Shown here: positions 22,245 through 34,067 of the stretch, piece after piece | Numbering within the stretch: position 1 is the first letter of the stretch | How the letters are laid out: each line of letters begins with the position of its first letter | NCBI GenBank assembly: GCA_944470555.2 | Contig: OX104132.1 | Span: forward strand, 10,301,755-10,365,754 | Origin: Heterobilharzia americana | Taxonomy: Eukaryota; Platyhelminthes; Trematoda; Strigeidida; Schistosomatidae | Length of the DNA stretch: 64,000 bases | Reading direction: 5' to 3' | Program-made: the position numbers and the translations under genes | Notes under the pieces: model-generated | Told to the model about the DNA's origin: nothing | Database searches by the model: none | Seen by the model: only the letters and a program-made list of their open reading frames with translations

Positions 22245-22409
22245 AAAGCATATGACGTGTGAAGTATACAACAATGGGACTTAACAGATGTTAAGAAATG
22301 GAAGGCATCTTAATGTGATATGTAAATCCAAGGTTATTCAATTTCATGTAATTGAATGCCTCAACTTACGGCTGAAAAACCCTCTAAGTCAGCAAAACCA
22401 CTACCTATA

Positions 22410-22535
22410 CATTCATGTAATACTGGAATATGCTTCACTTTTTTAATGAATTTAATGCTGAGGATATCATGAAACCTGGTGATGAAAACGTCCACAACAA
22501 AATACCAAAGCTCAAAGAACACTAAACCACCATCA
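22410..22535. repeat. Dispersed repeat shared with 40550-40685
   Basis: Shared blocks include gcttcacttttttaatgaa / gcttcacttttttatgaag, then a stretch with gatgaaaacg / gatgaaacat, and aaagctcaaagaacac / aaagctcggagaacat. It could be a Penelope-type 3' tail; identity not established. Confidence 0.5.
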
Positions 22536-23279
22536 ACCTCATGCTGAGCTATAAATTATTTCCATTATTTCAATGCATACGTAGTTGCGGATTTATGAGA
22601 TATTGACTAACTCATCTAACTTTTTAAGCAATGCGTCAAATTTTCAAACTTCTACCCACTTAATTCAGCCTGAATTACCGAGTAGTACCTAAATGAAACT
22701 AACAGACAATTTGAACATAGAAATCTACATAGAAGTGAATTTGTTTAACCTGTCACCTTTAAAAGCAACATGTGAAGAAGAAGTGGAAGAAAACGAATAA
22801 CATATATCTTGATAAGTGTATGAGTGGACAGAGTATGAATAAGTGAATACTAATGTAAATATTGAAGAATTTGAAGATGATAAAGTGTGTCTAGGTTTCT
22901 GCATTGCTATGGACAACTTTGAGCTATATTTTCTTTCAATTATCTGATGGTTCCTAGCCAGGTAACCTACGCCTTTACACACACTCTAAACTGGCTTTAA
23001 GATAACTCATGAATTAGTTCTCCATTTTTGTTTGGTCACAAAATCAGTGTGGTTCATAGTCTGTTACATAAACTTGTAAATGCTGACTTTCAGGTTACAT
23101 ATCATTTCAGAGATTATAGTGTACAATATTTCGCAATAATCGTTTCTAGCATAATCCCTACAATGGGATACCTCGTTATCAATAGTGTTGTTGATTTTCA
23201 AATTAATGCTACGTTTGTCTACCACTCTTGTTTGTAATAACTGTTGTTTTCTTTTAGTTCATCGTGTCCATCTTCTCAA
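22536..23279. other. Intronic sequence
   Basis: Nothing recognised; frames at 22725-22982 (minus) and 23028-23237 (plus) have no family features. Confidence 0.5.
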
Positions 23280-23745
23280 TATTTTATACTGGGTGATGAT
23301 TGGAGGTGAAATGAAAAATTTAGATCACGACCGGATCTAAACCAACGACCACCAAGTTTCCGGCAAGATACTCTACCAATGGAGCTACGAGGTCCAAATA
23401 TAGACCAGATTTTTATTTCACTTCGATCTCAAAGAGTTTTTCTCGACTATCATGAGAGTTCGTGATGCGTTACTACTGCTAGATGGTATCTAAACTGGCT
23501 ACCGCGTCAGGAATTTTCATCCAATTGAAACGTAACTGAATTAGAGAGGGGGAGTATCATACTGATTATCATTTAACTGTCTGAGATAGTCGTAGCTTGG
23601 TAGATTAATATTTATACTAGGTGGTGATTGGTGGAGCGTTGAGCAGGTAACCCGGTGGTCGTTGGTTCGATCGAATATGGCCGCGGTTCAGATTTCCACT
23701 TTGCCTTATATCCTCACCCAAACTGCGGCTATCTCAGATAGTCAA
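23280..23745. repeat. Family C tRNA-like repeat, inverted then direct
   Basis: A minus-strand head (gatactctaccaatggagct) and body at 23290-23620 is followed by a plus-strand half head (gagcaggtaacccggtggtc...gttcgatcg, B box) at about 23636-23745. The start of the second head is replaced by the tail of the first unit. Confidence 0.7.
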
Positions 23746-23868
23746 ATGATAATTCTCAATATTTATCGAAAATTCGGCATAAATATTCATTATCTTGCAA
23801 ACATTTAAATATATGACAATAGAATTACTGCTTAAAACGTTTTACTATTATTTTGGTTTACATATCAG

Positions 23869-24301
23869 ATCGAATCTAGCCTCACTTATTCCATCAAATC
23901 ATTATGCTTCAGTTGCTGCTTCTAGTGGTCTACCACGAAGACGATATGAACGTAAAAGAAGGAGAGTTTACAATCCTAGCACAGATGAAGATCCTACTAT
24001 AATAGCACAAAAAATTATCAGTGAACAAAGACCATCAACCATTAATTATGATAGCTATGATCCAACATCAACTGTAAATCCATCAACACATATTCATCAT
24101 AAACAGCATAAATTTAATCCTTCATTAAAGGATAATTCATTTTCATCATTAAGTTATCATCATAATGGACAATGGATCCCGTGTGATTTACCATTAGGAT
24201 ATGACTATCAACCAACAAGTAGTCATGGTTTACAATTATCTTGGCGTAAGAAAGTTTATGAATTTTTCAGTGCTCCTGTTACACGATTTTATTTGCATGT
24301 G
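23869..24301 (+). CDS. TRPM channel exon, linker and pre-S1 helix
   Basis: 433 bases between acceptor catatcag and donor GTAAGT, open throughout. The first 110 or so residues are variable and basic or Ser/His-rich (SGLPRRRYERKRRRVYNP, then HIHHKQHKFNPSLKD). The last 20 carry the family signature: WRKKVYEFFSAPVTRFYLHV matches the TRPM pre-S1 element (K-x-YEF-x-x-AP-x-x-x-F) that packs under the voltage-sensor-like domain. The exon ends on a codon boundary, and S1 follows in the next exon. This is the first segment that identifies the gene as TRPM. Codon third positions are strongly A/T, like the other exons. Confidence 0.9.
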
Positions 24302-24463
24302 GTAAGTTGTTTACATTCCTTATAATAATGTTATTTTTCAGAAAGTTTGTCTTTTAAAGCATAGTAATTATCAATGAAGTTGTAACGAAAAACTATAGAA
24401 GGTGGCAAGTGGATTCTAGCTTTGAGTCCTATGTTGTAGACATGCACCACCAGCAGTAAAACT

Positions 24464-25795
24464 TATTATGATGTTATTATTTGTACTTTGGGTTCCTAGT
24501 GGAACATAGGGATTCATCAACACGTCTCCTATGCACTCCCTTCTCTGCAAACTTTTGAACTTGGCTCCACGACAACCCACAAGCTCTCATTTCCTCCTCA
24601 CACCATCTCCTCCATGTCACACTCAACTCCCACGCCAAACTCGTTGTTTCCCATCGGGGTTCCACTCGAGTGCCTGGTAGGGCGCGTGATGTCCCTAGTC
24701 GGCCTTCTCAGTGTATTCCCAATCCATCTCCACTTCCACTTCCTGCTGCATATTTTTTGAGTGATAGGTTCTTGGTTGGTTCGTTGCCAGCCAACCAGCT
24801 AGCCAGAGTTCCTTCTTGCTTATTCCTGTTATTCTGGCCATCTCATCTGAGCTTCAGTAACGAGTGAGTGTAGGTGGCAGTTGTTGATGAATGTGTGTAG
24901 TTTGTTGGAAATGCTTTTCATAACGCGCCAAGTCTCTGAGCCATACACAAGTACTGATTTGACGTTGGTTTTTGAAAATCCGGATCTGGATGTTGTTGAC
25001 GTTTTATGCTGAGTGCAGTGTAGTGCAGTGCAGTAGATCTCCACACTGGTTTCAGGTTAATGAACGCCTGTCTTGCTGTTTTTTCGATCCTTTATGGCTT
25101 TGACTTCCTCGTCTGTGCCTGTGCCGCCTGTAGTTGAAACAGTGCTGCCTGCCTATATAGGTGTAGGTGAAAGAGGTTACTTCAAGTTTCTCCCATTGGT
25201 GGTGATTGGAGTTTGTTGTTGTTGGTTGAATATCTTCTTCACCTCCGTCTTCTCGACGTTCAATTGAAGTCTCCTCTTCGCTGCCCTGCTGCTTCCTTCA
25301 ACTTGTTAGTTTTTGCTTGTAGACCTTCGAGTTTGTGCCACAAGACTGTAGAGACAAGCCATCGGCGAAATCCAAACCTCCTTGGATCTTTCCCTGGTTC
25401 AGCGTATCCCCTTGTTGTCGCTGCTCACAGTTTGTTGCATGATCTAGTCCACTACAATCAGGAATATCATGAGTGATATTAGGTGGCAGCCTTCCTTCAC
25501 TCCAGTCTCCTGTCTTCACTTCATAAGCATCACTGAGCTTCCCATTGTGAATTACTTGGCATGTGGTGTCTTCATATAGTTGTTGAATGAGACTAATAAA
25601 GGTTTGCGGCACTGGAACCGAAGTGTTGAAGCAGCTGTCTGGCAAATGACTTGTCGGTCGACGCTGTCGAAGGCCTTTTCCAAGTCGATGAATTTGAGGT
25701 AGAGTTGAGTTGACTGTCATTCTATACTCTGTTCTATGATGACGCGTAGCGTCGCGTTGCAATTTGGTCCGTATATAATTTGTACTTCCCGAATG
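24464..25795 (-). mobile_element. RTE-type LINE, 3' half including reverse transcriptase
   Basis: Minus-strand: 3' end near 24464 with a degenerate TTA tail and the common 3' block. Toward 5' it has the C-terminal region (HSLVTEAQMRWPE), then LDFADGLSLQSC (motif C FADD changed to FADG), then ATCQVIHNGKLSDAYEVKTG, and the motif A region around 25690. It ends near 25795, at the same stretch as the start of the copy at 52.2 kb (gaagtacaaat). Several stops and frame changes. Confidence 0.87.
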
Positions 25796-26274
25796 AAGTC
25801 TTCATCTCTATGTGGCTCATACTAAGAGGCTTTATGAACTGATGTCTAGTTCGGTATGGCCATTTTTGTCTGTCTACCAGCCTAATTCTACGTTATCTAA
25901 CATTGTAAACCGAGATATGTAATGGCTTGGTGCACGTAACTCATTTCTTTGCTTATTATTCAATATTTCACCACATATAGATGAAGAAATACATGGTCAA
26001 AGACTTCTGACTTCTTTTTGTCTACAGTGTTATTTCTTTACTCTGTTTCTTTTATTGACACAGTTTTTGATTCATTTAACTCACCAATCATACCAATCGG
26101 TATTAACTGAACTCTATAAGTACAGTGTAACAGAATTATTTATTCCAAAAGATGAATTCTCATTTCATTCGCATTGGATTTTACTCTGTTTATAGTTTTC
26201 TGGTAAACTGGTATACAGTGAATTCAGTTTGAGACAGTATTTACCATTGTTCATTCTTCTGTTTGTTTTTATAG
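25796..26274. other. Intronic sequence before the S1 exon
   Basis: AT-rich, pyrimidine-rich toward the acceptor; nothing else. Confidence 0.5.
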
Positions 26275-26406
26275 CTCTTGTATCTTGTATTTCTCATCCT
26301 ATTCATTGGCCTGTGTATACACACTATACCACCGGATTCATTTTCATTTCTGGAACTTTATGTCTACTTGCATATACTAACATATTGGTTGGACAAGTTT
26401 CGTGAG
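26275..26406 (+). CDS. TRPM channel exon, S1 helix and S1-S2 loop
   Basis: 132 bases (44 codons, phase 0 at both ends) between acceptor tttttatag and donor GTAAGC. It encodes the hydrophobic S1 helix (LLYLVFLILFIGLCIHTIP) and then LELYVYLHILTYWLDKFRE, the TRPM S2 start, where family members have a helix running into K/D-K-x-RE. The S1 Tyr in LLYLVF appears to align with the S1 Tyr of the TRPM8 ligand pocket (my alignment by eye). There is no Asn in S1. An S1 Asn is reported to be critical in the schistosome praziquantel receptor, so this gene may be a paralogue of that receptor; that is an inference to be tested by alignment. Confidence 0.9.
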
Positions 26407-26770
26407 GTAAGCATAAGTGAATTTTGAAGTTATATACTTTTGTCTTGCATAAATCTTGACTACTTTAAGTAGTGTGCTATTATTGTCATTAGAAATAACT
26501 TTAATTGAGATTAAAGAGACAAACTAAATCACATTAGGATTCGAACTAGTGGATAGACACAGGATCAAGATACCTGTGAGATCCAGTTGGTTACTGGATT
26601 TAACCTTGACTTCGGTCATTTATGTATCTTCCTCGTCGTCATAATCAAAGTCGAACTGAATTGTTTGGTATGCTTATGCTACTTTAAACTAAACGCACGT
26701 CGCCAATGAAATGAAAGTCAGGGTTGGTGCAACTTATCGCTTTTATTTAGATAAAACAAAACTTTATTGA

Positions 26771-26774
<4 letters not shown>
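26407..26774. other. Intronic sequence after the S1 exon
   Basis: Nothing recognised. Confidence 0.5.
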
Positions 26775-26818
<44 letters not shown>

Positions 26819-26862
26819 GTATACGGTAGTACAATACAATACAATACAATACAATACAATAG
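26775..26862 (+). repeat. (TA)n and (ACAAT)n microsatellites
   Basis: TA repeats at about 26775-26815, then about six pentanucleotide ACAAT/TACAA units to 26862. An inverted ATTGT run also appears at 28168-28187. Confidence 0.85.
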
Positions 26863-26869
26863 TATCATA

Positions 26870-27735
26870 TCATCATCATCATTATCAACATAGGACCAGG
26901 CATTACTGCGTTACGGTCCGAGTTGCCACACCTCATTTCAGCACATCAAGTAGAAAGGTATTGAGGTGAAGGATGAAGATAAGAGAATGCAGTCAAAAGA
27001 AATATAAAGTATGAGAAGCAAGAAAGGAACAATGAAAAAGTGGTGAGATTCGGTATAGCGTTGTTAAGATGAGGATAATGTGTGTGTGTATACATCTGCG
27101 CCACTGACATCAATTCTCAGCCATATCATCCAGAGTCAGTCTCCAACCACTGGTTCCTCTTGTCCCGCCGACCCCAATCACCTAGTCTGCATCGCCCTAC
27201 ATGGCTCAAACCAACAGTCAGAGACTTCATACATTGGTGCCATATTTTAATCTGGCCACCTCTAGCCTTTTTCCAGTCTGGACCCACCTCAGCCAACATT
27301 GTGTGATGAGGCAATCGATGACTAGGCAGGCATACGTAGTACGTGTCCCAACCATCTCAATCGATGAAGGTTCACAACCTCGTCTACTGACTTACCTCTT
27401 CTCCCTAAAACTCTACACCTAACTTCTGCATTACTCACATGGTGACACCACAGAATATGGCCTATACTACGAAGGCGATGGTGGTCAAACACTTGAATCC
27501 TTCTCATATCTTCCACTTTCAATGGCCATGTTTCACAGCCATAGATTAGAACAGAGTGGACTGCTGTGCAGTACACGCGACCCTTAATGGACAAACGGAA
27601 ATCAGGGCGACGCCATAGGTGGCGTAAATGGGTAAAGGCCAATTGAGCGTTTTATATCCGTGAAGAGATTTGATCGGCAACTGACCCACCAGGGTTGACC
27701 AGTCCTGGAGCAAAAATTTGCATTTGAGTGGTGAA
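26870..27735 (-). mobile_element. Jockey/CR1-like LINE, C-terminal coding region and 3' tail
   Basis: Minus-strand. The longest frame (27322-27642) reads VHSVLIYGCETWPLKVEDMR, then VFDHHRLRSIGHI and SNAEVRCRVLGRRGK, the well-conserved C-terminal part of flatworm jockey/CR1-like reverse transcriptases. It continues after a frame change as HRLPHHTMLAEVGPDWKKAR. The 3' untranslated part ends in a short ATC repeat at 26870. It is truncated 5' near 27735, so it is not active. Confidence 0.85.
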
Positions 27736-28602
27736 AATCGCATCCCAAACATTCTCATTATCATATCAGTTAACTTAATGATCATATTATCAACTTGATT
27801 GATAGACAAACTTCAATCAGTAGAAAAAAAATTGACAGCTACAGAGGTTACCAATTCTTAAATTTTATTTCTAATCCTAAAAATTATCTTCAAAATTAAA
27901 TGTTTACACCATTATATAGTGTTTTGAAATATTTACCATCCTAATTTCATATAATTTGTAATTGAGCGCTCAAAATATCATTTGAAAACAGCAAGTATTA
28001 ACGCTACATATCCCTTTATAGTAATAATCATAACACTAGTGATAAAATCGATTCTGCTAAATAAATATTTTCAATTGAAGTGTACATTTCATCGAATCTA
28101 AGCCTCATCAGTTGAATATTATGTACTTCTACAATCAATAGTTATTATATGGGTTTTTTTCTTTTACTGTATTGTATTGTATTGTATGTGGATTACAGTC
28201 GAATAACTGTGTCGGAATGTTGTCAGAAAACAAAAGTAAACAGTTGAAAAATATTTTATTGACATTATTTCTTATCAGTAAATGTGATAGTTTTCACCAA
28301 AGTTATCAATCATGCATTGAAAAATTCTCATGATTTTTCCTCCTCAAAGGGAAAGATAAGGCAAGGGTAAATAAAACAAAACAAAAAATGAAGACATAAT
28401 TTTCTATTATGTTATTACTGCTACAATTAGTATTATAATTCCAACTACAATCAAAATAATCGGTGCTGTTGAAGTAGTGTCCTATTTTATCTTTCTAATG
28501 CTAAACCATCTATGTCATACACCTGTGTTTGCTTGTGACTTTACAAGCGAATATGTATATGGAGAAAAAACCATTCTTATAGGCAATGAAGGAATGAATT
28601 CA
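27736..28602. other. Intronic sequence
   Basis: Nothing recognised apart from a short ATTGT run at 28168-28187. Confidence 0.5.

Positions 28603-28655
<53 letters not shown>
28603..28655 (+). repeat. (TTA)n microsatellite
   Basis: About 17 trinucleotides; no LINE 3' block adjoins it. Confidence 0.9.
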
Positions 28656-28656
<1 letters not shown>

Positions 28657-28754
28657 TAATATCAATGATATTGGTTTGGTGTGTGTTACTTATGAGGAGA
28701 TATATAAGTAGTATGTTGTACGATATCGCCTGGAACAAGTAATTATAATTGCAT

Positions 28755-29150
28755 TTTTGAGGGGGTTGTGGAGATTTGGAAATATTTCAAGTTGTTATTC
28801 ATCGAAGACTGACATCAGTTGGAGGAACATTGGAAACCTGGGAGCACTGGACAGCTGTTTCGTCAGACTGGTATGGGACTCCTCAGCAGTGCGCACCCAC
28901 GACCCCACCAGCAGGGATCGAACCCGCGACATTCAGGTCCCGCGGCCAGCACGTTACCATTGAGCCACTGAGTCAGAATCCAATGCTCCATATTTCCAAC
29001 TTCTGTTGGCTCACGATATAGCACAACCGCCACCCAATGTCATCGTTGAGTATCTGTCCTCACGGCCATCAGGCTTTGACTCCACTGGTCACGACTTGTC
29101 ATTGGAACTTGGGGAATACTTATCGAAGCTAGTTACTTATTAGCACCAGT
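28755..29150 (-). repeat. Ribozyme SINE (family B), complete minus unit
   Basis: Nearly complete unit in minus orientation: tail (gttgtggagatttggaaat on +), ribozyme, B box (gatcgaacccgcgac on +), A box (ttaccattgagccactgag on +) and 5' body to about 29150. Confidence 0.85.
28844..28892 (-). ncRNA. Hammerhead ribozyme, family B, intact core
   Basis: Minus strand: GCACTG, CTGAGGA, a stem II of at least three pairs with an enlarged loop (CATACCAGTC), GAAA, ACAGCTGT, triplet GTC, CAGTGC. Stem I is a perfect six-pair helix. Confidence 0.75.
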
Positions 29151-29159
29151 TGAATTGGA

Positions 29160-29475
29160 TTTTTGAGGGAGTTGTGGAGATTTGGAAATATTTTAAGCTG
29201 TTATTCATCGTAGACTGACATGAGTTGTAGGAACAAAGGAAACCTGGGAGCACGGTTGCTCTATATCGTGAGCTAACATAAGTTGGAAATATGGACCATT
29301 GGATTCTGGCTCAGTGGCTCAATGGTAACGCGCTGGCCGCGGAACCTGAAGGTCACGGGTTCGATCCATGGCGGGGAGGAGTCCCATACTAGGACGAAAC
29401 AGCTGTTCAATGCTCCCAGGTTTCCTTTGTTCCTCCAACTGATGTCAGTCTTCGATGAATAACAAGTTGAAATTA
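29160..29475. repeat. Ribozyme SINE (family B), fold-back copy with broken ribozyme
   Basis: Minus-strand tail at 29163-29251, switching at about 29252 to a plus-strand unit with good A box (ggctcaatggtaacgcg) and B box (cgggttcgatcc). A deletion has removed the stem I side and the CTG of the hammerhead core (gcggggaggag near 29377), so this copy cannot cleave. Confidence 0.75.
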
Positions 29476-30054
29476 TAATTGCCTTTAAATGATAAATCTC
29501 ATAAAGAAATAAACAAAAAACGGTAAGGTGAAAATAATAGAAGAAAACCGAAGAAGTAATATAGACCAAAGGAAAGCTAGTCTAAGTAACAGAATATGGA
29601 TGGAGGAAGAGGAGGAAATGGTAAAAAGAAGCACAATTAGGACATGTGCACACTATCCTCTATCAGTCATATATTACTCATATAAAAACACGACTGTAGA
29701 TATGTTTAAATTTTGATGGGAATCGAAATTAATACATTAAAGAACAGGTAATTGAAGGCGAGATTTCATAGTGGACAAGGGAATCATAAGAATCTTTGCT
29801 GAGTATTTCATGAGAAATTCATGTGAAATTGTATCCCTAACCTAATTGATAAAATTGATCAATTTGGAAAAGTGGATGTTACCTTCAGATGATAATTCTT
29901 TTATATATGAATTGTTATTAAAAAAAAAAGGCGGACAAGACTTCTAAAAAATCAATGATGTTTGTCAAAAGTAACTGGTTCAAGAATGTACTCAGTGTTT
30001 GGCAACTCACTGATCTCCTAGCTATTGACTACAACTCTAGTGTAACAATATACA
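29476..30054. other. Intronic sequence
   Basis: Nothing recognised. Confidence 0.5.
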
Positions 30055-30425
30055 TTATTAATGATGAGTAATGGCTAGCAGTGAAATCCAAGATGCGCAT
30101 TTCGTCTAATCAACGACGGTATCATATAAAAACAATTATACTAAAAACTATACCCGCCAAACAAGAAATGGCTATCGTAGTTCAGTGGTGTAGTGGATAA
30201 CTCGCTGGCGTTTGAAGCGATCACTCGCGAGTCGGAATCTCGGTGGGAACAATATCACTCAATGGGAAGCAGGTACATCCAACTAACGAGTCCCAAATAG
30301 GATGAAATGTGCATCTTGGATTCCACTGCTAGCCACGAACATAGGGAATATAGAGGCATCCGCACAAGAGCCCATATGCCAATAGAGACCGATCAATTCG
30401 GTATGACATAAAAACAATTATACTA
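30055..30425. repeat. Sm-alpha-like ribozyme SINE (family A) with partial neighbours
   Basis: A short minus-strand ribozyme end at 30060-30105, a plus unit at 30110-30345 with tRNA-like boxes, and the start of a further plus unit to about 30425. The hammerhead core is CTAACGA and its GAAA side is in gatgaaatg; the core G to A change predicts inactivity. Confidence 0.7.
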
Positions 30426-30581
30426 GAATGGATCAACAGTATCAAGTAACTTTTTAGCATCAATGACCTCTATACACATTTATCAAGTCGAACAGTTACA
30501 TAGTAAATCTATGCCCTGTATTTACTTCCCTCTGTGTACTTGTGTAATTCATCGAGACAAAACAACGAATACCTATTGTTT

Positions 30582-30842
30582 TTATTATTATTTGTCCCTT
30601 GGGTTCATAATAGAACATAGAGCTTCTGTAGCACGTCTTCATTCCACTCTATTTTCTGAAATCTTTTCAACCTGTCTCCACGACAACCCACAAGCTCTCA
30701 TTTCTTCCTCACACCATCTCCTCCATATCACCCTCACCTCGAACGCCTAAATCGTCATTTCCCATCTGGGTTCCACTTGATATTCTGGCATGATGCGTGA
30801 TGTCCCCGAAATGGTCTTCTCAGTGTATGCCTAATCCATCAA
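30582..30842 (-). mobile_element. RTE-type LINE, 3' end only
   Basis: Short ATT tail, common 3' block (gtcccttgggttcataatag) and about 240 bases of C-terminal region on the minus strand; 5' truncated. Confidence 0.8.
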
Positions 30843-31028
30843 TAATTCCATGAATACCTTATGTATACAATTATCATTATTATTTGTTTCTAATGTGCTG
30901 CATTGTCTAAATATCTTAAATTCGATATCCGTATGTAATGAATAAAGAGACTTATGATTATTTTACGCCTATACACTCCATCGTCAATTGCTTAACTAAT
31001 ACGTTTTTATTCTTTTTTTTTTATATAG

Positions 31029-31216
31029 GTAACACTTAATCCAGGTGCTAGTTATATTCAAAAGTTTGCGGTACATTTAACCGCATTTTGGAATATTTAT
31101 GATATGATCATGTGCTTTGTATCTTTAGTTGGTATTGTTATCCGTTATGTTGGCATAGTTAATCATACTTATTATATGTGGGGTAAAAATCTCTTAATTA
31201 TATGTTGTTCACTATG
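31029..31216 (+). CDS. TRPM channel exon, S2-S3 region
   Basis: 188 bases (62 codons plus two bases) between acceptor tttatatag and donor GTAAGT. The product begins VTLNPGASYIQKFAVHLTAFWNIYD, with the conserved TRPM pattern in which a Trp-Asn (FWNIYD) opens the S3 helix, then MIMCFVSLVGIVIRYVG (S3) and the start of S4 (NLLIICCSLW). The final Trp codon is split TG/G across the intron and is completed exactly by the next exon. The intron on the 5' side is 4.6 kb and is occupied by a jockey/CR1-like LINE, ribozyme SINE copies and an RTE LINE 3' end. Confidence 0.92.
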
Positions 31217-31354
31217 GTAAGTTATATTTTGTTTGTTTATTTGTTTGTTTGTTTATTTATTCTATTTGCTTTTAATTATCATTAAACAAATAGGTAATAT
31301 ATTAGAAAATATCTAAAATATATGAGTCACTTGATAATATAAAATACCCTCAGG

Positions 31355-31445
31355 TCACTGGTTCAAATCTTGTTATAATTCATATTTTCATTTCATTTTC
31401 ATCATCCAGTGTCAAGATACCGATTGTCAACTAGGGATATTTGAT
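31355..31445 (+). repeat. Family C repeat remnant
   Basis: ggtcactggttcaaatcttg (B box), followed by a tail resembling caccttcaatcatcacccag. Only the 3' half of the tRNA-like head remains. Confidence 0.4.
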
Positions 31446-31754
31446 AGTCAACTCTTCTCAACTCTAATGAGTAGAGAAAATGTTTACTGGATGGAATAGT
31501 TTATCAATTCAATGACACCAGTTCACAATGTTTTCATATGAATAAGGTTAAAAGTTATCCCCAGTTGTAATTGTACTTGTTATGGATTATTTAATTCTGT
31601 GTACATTTCCTACCGTTTATTCATATGCAAACTATTGGTTCCGCTTCCACCGTCTAGCTGAGATATGAGTATATTTACTCATGAAGAATGATGCTCACAA
31701 ATCAAAGTTAACTAAATAAGCCTTCAAATAACATCAAAAAGAATTTATTATTAT

Positions 31755-32225
31755 TCATTGTATTATACCATAGTTGATTGGACCAAATTGATCGGTCTCT
31801 ATTGGGATATGGGCTCCTGCATGGTAGACTCGAAATTACTTGTGTCTTAATTACAGCTATGATGGATAGTGGCTAGCAGTGGAATCCCGATGCACATTTT
31901 GTCCTATTTGGGACTATAATTAAAACATTGGCAATATCGAGGCATCGGCACATAAGCCCATATGCCAATAGACCGATCAATTCAGTCCAATCAACGGCGG
32001 TATAATACAAGCAATGGTACTATAACTATACCCGTCTCACAAGAAGTGGTTATCGTGGCTCGGTGATCAGTGGATAACACTCTAGAGTTTGGAGCGATCG
32101 CTCTCTAGTCGGAATCCCGATGAGAATAACATCACTCACTGGGGGAGGCAGGTACATTCAGCTGGTGAGTCTCAAATAGGACGAAATGCGCATCCTGGAT
32201 TCCACTACTAACCACTATGCATCAT
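31755..32225. repeat. Sm-alpha-like ribozyme SINE (family A), inverted pair
   Basis: Minus-strand head and ribozyme end (31755-31915), then a plus unit (31920-32225) with gatcaattcagtccaatcaa, tRNA-like boxes and the ribozyme at 32157. Confidence 0.75.
32157..32199 (+). ncRNA. Hammerhead ribozyme, family A, one core change
   Basis: TTCAG, CTGGTGA (consensus CUGANGA, A to G), stem II with one U-G pair, GAAA, palindromic ATGCGCAT stem III, triplet ATC, CTGGA. The core substitution probably abolishes activity. Confidence 0.6.
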
Positions 32226-32919
32226 CACTAAAAATGATTTATGATTTCACTTTTCATTTCATAGGAGATATGTATTTCCGCACAGAACACCGGAGGATAA
32301 CGTTTAACCTCACCTCTCTTATATTTATCTACCCTTTTATGAACCATAGAAACATGACTAATAACTTAAAATATTGAAAACGATAGTCATCCAAAGAAAA
32401 AAATCCACATGAACACCAAAAACCTGTTCCAATAATACTTTCGCACAGAAGTGGAATTCAACGAACAAGGTTGAACTATACCAGATACTCAGAACTACTT
32501 CACTAAATATGATTACCATAGTCTCAATAATTTGTTGGAAATTTCTTTTCAGTTTTCAAGCATTATCTAAACAATATGAAGAGTATGATGAATCTGTTTA
32601 CAGGTTTGAATGTTTAACAAAAGTTTTCAACATTTTACTAATTATTACCCAGACCACAACATGAATAGGTGTTACAGTGGCTTTTTTATGCAGTTATCTG
32701 TAAAATCAGCCTAACAACTATTGAAATACTGTATTAAAAAACTACTCTCTTTGACAAAGTAAAGGAACCTGATAAGTTATTTTAAAAGTTACTGATGTGG
32801 TCTTCAAAGTTACTGCTTTCAGTTCACTGCTTTGTTAACAACAATCTACGTTGCATTTATTCCATTACTATTTCTGACTCAAAAATGAAAAGTAGCAGAT
32901 GAGCTCCTTTGCGAATGCC
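32226..32919. other. Intronic sequence
   Basis: AT-rich; nothing recognised. Confidence 0.5.
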
Positions 32920-33110
32920 TCGATAATATCGGATATTCATGATGTATTCATATTGTTGACTAGCTGTGGAACCCATGACATGTGTTTCGTCCCAATTAGA
33001 ACCTGTACCCCAGTGAATGATGTTGTTCCCACTGAGACTTGAGCCTCAGTACCCATCACTTCAAACGCCAAAGCGTCATCCACTGGGGCGCGAGAGCCAC
33101 GAGATAGGAT
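32920..33110 (-). repeat. Degraded family A ribozyme SINE
   Basis: Minus-strand. The tRNA-like part (acttcaaacgccaaagcgtc) and the end block remain, but the ribozyme region has a deletion across the stem II/core. Confidence 0.6.
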
Positions 33111-33111
33111 C

Positions 33112-33430
33112 ATGACCAAGGTAAATTTAGAGATTGGACATACCTGTTTTGAACACAGAGATCAGACTTGAATTCATGAATCTCTACGGCTTCTGCTGTT
33201 TTCAAGGGTGAATCGCTACTACCTATCCAAATGTTTGATTTAACTGTGAAGGAAGACTTTGAGAGTATTGAATGACTGAAATTAACCAGATACTCAAGAA
33301 TCGAGCTGTAAATCGCTTTACACTCCACACTAGACAACCATGCAGAATAGTTTCCAGAAATACGTCTGGATAGAGTACACTTTGTGTGACCTGTATAACC
33401 AGCTCCACAAGAGCTGGTGAATTGTTAAAC
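33112..33430 (-). mobile_element. Penelope-like element, GIY-YIG domain and 3' coding end
   Basis: Minus-strand. In one frame SSCGAGYTGHTKCTLSRRIS has the GIY-YIG core arrangement (here GYTG-x-T, then L-x-x-R-I). In another frame come SSILEYLVNFSHSI and AEAVEIHEFKSDLCVQNRYV, ending in SLNLPWS and a stop, which is the usual terminus of Penelope-like proteins of flatworms. It is frameshifted and 5' truncated. Reading frames on minus upstream to 33567 are open but not recognisable. Confidence 0.8.
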
Positions 33431-34067
33431 ACACTAGGAAGTAGTTCAAAGTGATAGTTTATCCCTGATTCACCCTCAAAACAGTTTTTGACTTGAGAAA
33501 ACAATGCAGCTAGATTGAGAATACGATAAAAGTTTATGTTCAAATTTTCCGATATTTTAGCCTTCATTAATAACTTATATTTGTATAAATCTCAGTATAT
33601 ATGGAATAAATAGTTCCAGTGTTTTGTACAAAATTCTTCTTCATGCCTCTTCCATGCGAGATGTTACAATTATTTATCTGAAACACTCTGAGATTTATAT
33701 AAATAAAGCTTATGTCTTACGTCAACTTTTGACTCAGTGATCAGTATTTGTGAAATTATCCAATCGAATTTTTAGCAGGATTCATTTAAATGAAAGTCTT
33801 TTCAGAATTTTCATGAAATTACTTCGTAGACGCCAATATCACGTAAATTTATAATAATACTACTACTACTAGTAATGATAATAATCACTTTATTACAAAC
33901 AACATATATGATATTGCATGGAATCTCCCAATAAATTTACTTTCCGTACTATATTTTCAAAAGAAATAACTGTTATCAATGACAGTATTGCAGGGAATAA
34001 GAGTGAAACGGATAGTTAGTGTTACACTAACATCTGTTCTTGATTCAGAAATTAACACAAAGTTGAG
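33431..34067. other. Intronic sequence, possibly upstream Penelope-like remnants
   Basis: Minus-strand frame to 33567 (NINFYRILNLAALFSQVKNC) adjoins the GIY-YIG fragment and may belong to it; the rest is unrecognised. Confidence 0.4.
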
